Source: Chloroflexi bacterium UBA4733
GTDB taxonomy: Bacteria > Chloroflexota > UBA4733
DNA length: 24,269 nucleotides
NCBI GenBank assembly: GCA_002404055.1
Contig: DHIZ01000340.1
Location: forward strand, 36,805 to 61,073
Reading direction: 5' to 3'
Under the pieces are notes generated by a model. That model saw only the letters and a program-made list of their open reading frames with translations. It had not been told where the DNA came from and ran no database searches. Both the position numbers and the translations under genes were made by a program. Below, one piece after another: positions 24,060-24,269 of this stretch; position 1 is the first letter of the stretch; every line of letters begins with the position of its first letter.

Positions 24060-24269
24060 TCAGCCCTGGCGGGTCCAGTCGGCAATGTTCCATGTGTCGG
24101 CATCAAAGACTGCAACATCCGGCCCCAGTAGCGTCTTCGCTTTGGCGTCAACATTCTTGCGGTCGATGAGCCCCACCGTCACATAGTTGCTCACGACGAG
24201 GTCATTCATCTTCTGCATGAGTGTAGCCAGCTTCTGTGGATCGACCTCCGTCAGCGCCTGGCTGTACAG
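24060..24269 (-). CDS. Solute-binding protein family 5, C-terminal end (partial)
   Basis: The last 69 residues of a protein whose start lies beyond the right edge. The visible part, ending in WNIADWTRQG, has a helix with PQKLATLMQKMNDLVVSN, where family 5 binding proteins have the Q-x-x-M-ND pattern, and VFDADTWNIADW, typical of their C-terminus. It stops 24 bases before the DppB-type permease gene, the usual order for binding protein and permeases. It would be a secreted or lipid-anchored periplasmic/extracellular receptor. Ligand unknown. Confidence 0.85.
   Translation of the reverse strand: MYSQALTEVDPQKLATLMQKMNDLVVSNYVTVGLIDRKNVDAKAKTLLGPDVAVFDADTWNIADWTRQG

Overview
The window is about 24 kb of GC-rich bacterial DNA, tightly packed and almost entirely coded on the minus strand. 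The gene content (split transketolase, two aa3-type oxidases whose subunit II carries a cytochrome c domain, an alpha-glucan phosphorylase of the long type, soluble GAF-PAS histidine kinase) suggests an aerobic member of the Chloroflexota, possibly Thermomicrobia-like. That placement is inferred from gene style only; there is no rRNA marker here.

Layout, left to right. 1-1691: two-gene split transketolase, the second gene running off the left edge. 1692-1868: a repeat-rich intergenic segment with a perfect 29-bp inverted repeat. 1869-5766: cytochrome oxidase cluster 1, transcribed leftward as coxB-coxA-small subunit-coxC-small membrane protein. 5767-6030: regulatory gap with a good sigma70-type promoter pointing right. 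6031-6792: an unrecognised six-helix membrane protein, the only plus-strand gene in the left half, meeting the end of cluster 2 tail to tail. 6789-12108: cytochrome oxidase cluster 2, leftward as coxB-coxA(extended)-coxC-coxD-ctaG-small membrane protein, preceded by a promoter with a consensus -10 (12158-12186). 12225-15049: MOSC protein, soluble sensor histidine kinase and OmpR-family response regulator, leftward, directly upstream of cluster 2. 15155-15850: two plus-strand genes, a hypothetical and a SufT/MIP18-type Fe-S assembly factor. 15878-18658: aconitase. 18750-21992: alpha-glucan phosphorylase and an O-methyltransferase. 22130-24269: peptide-type ABC importer (two permeases and the C-terminal end of the binding protein), running off the right edge.

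How it fits together. The core is a respiratory region: two paralogous terminal oxidases with fused cytochrome c, an assembly factor (CtaG) and an adjacent two-component system that probably controls at least cluster 2. Transketolase, aconitase and glucan phosphorylase are central carbon and storage metabolism. The most interesting observations are that a small subunit gene that is separate in cluster 1 appears as a C-terminal fusion on CoxA in cluster 2, the 29-bp inverted repeat, a ten-base G/C homopolymer inside ctaG, and the unknown membrane protein placed between the two oxidase clusters. I saw no mobile element, CRISPR array, tRNA or rRNA. No gene-free stretch exceeds 300 bases.
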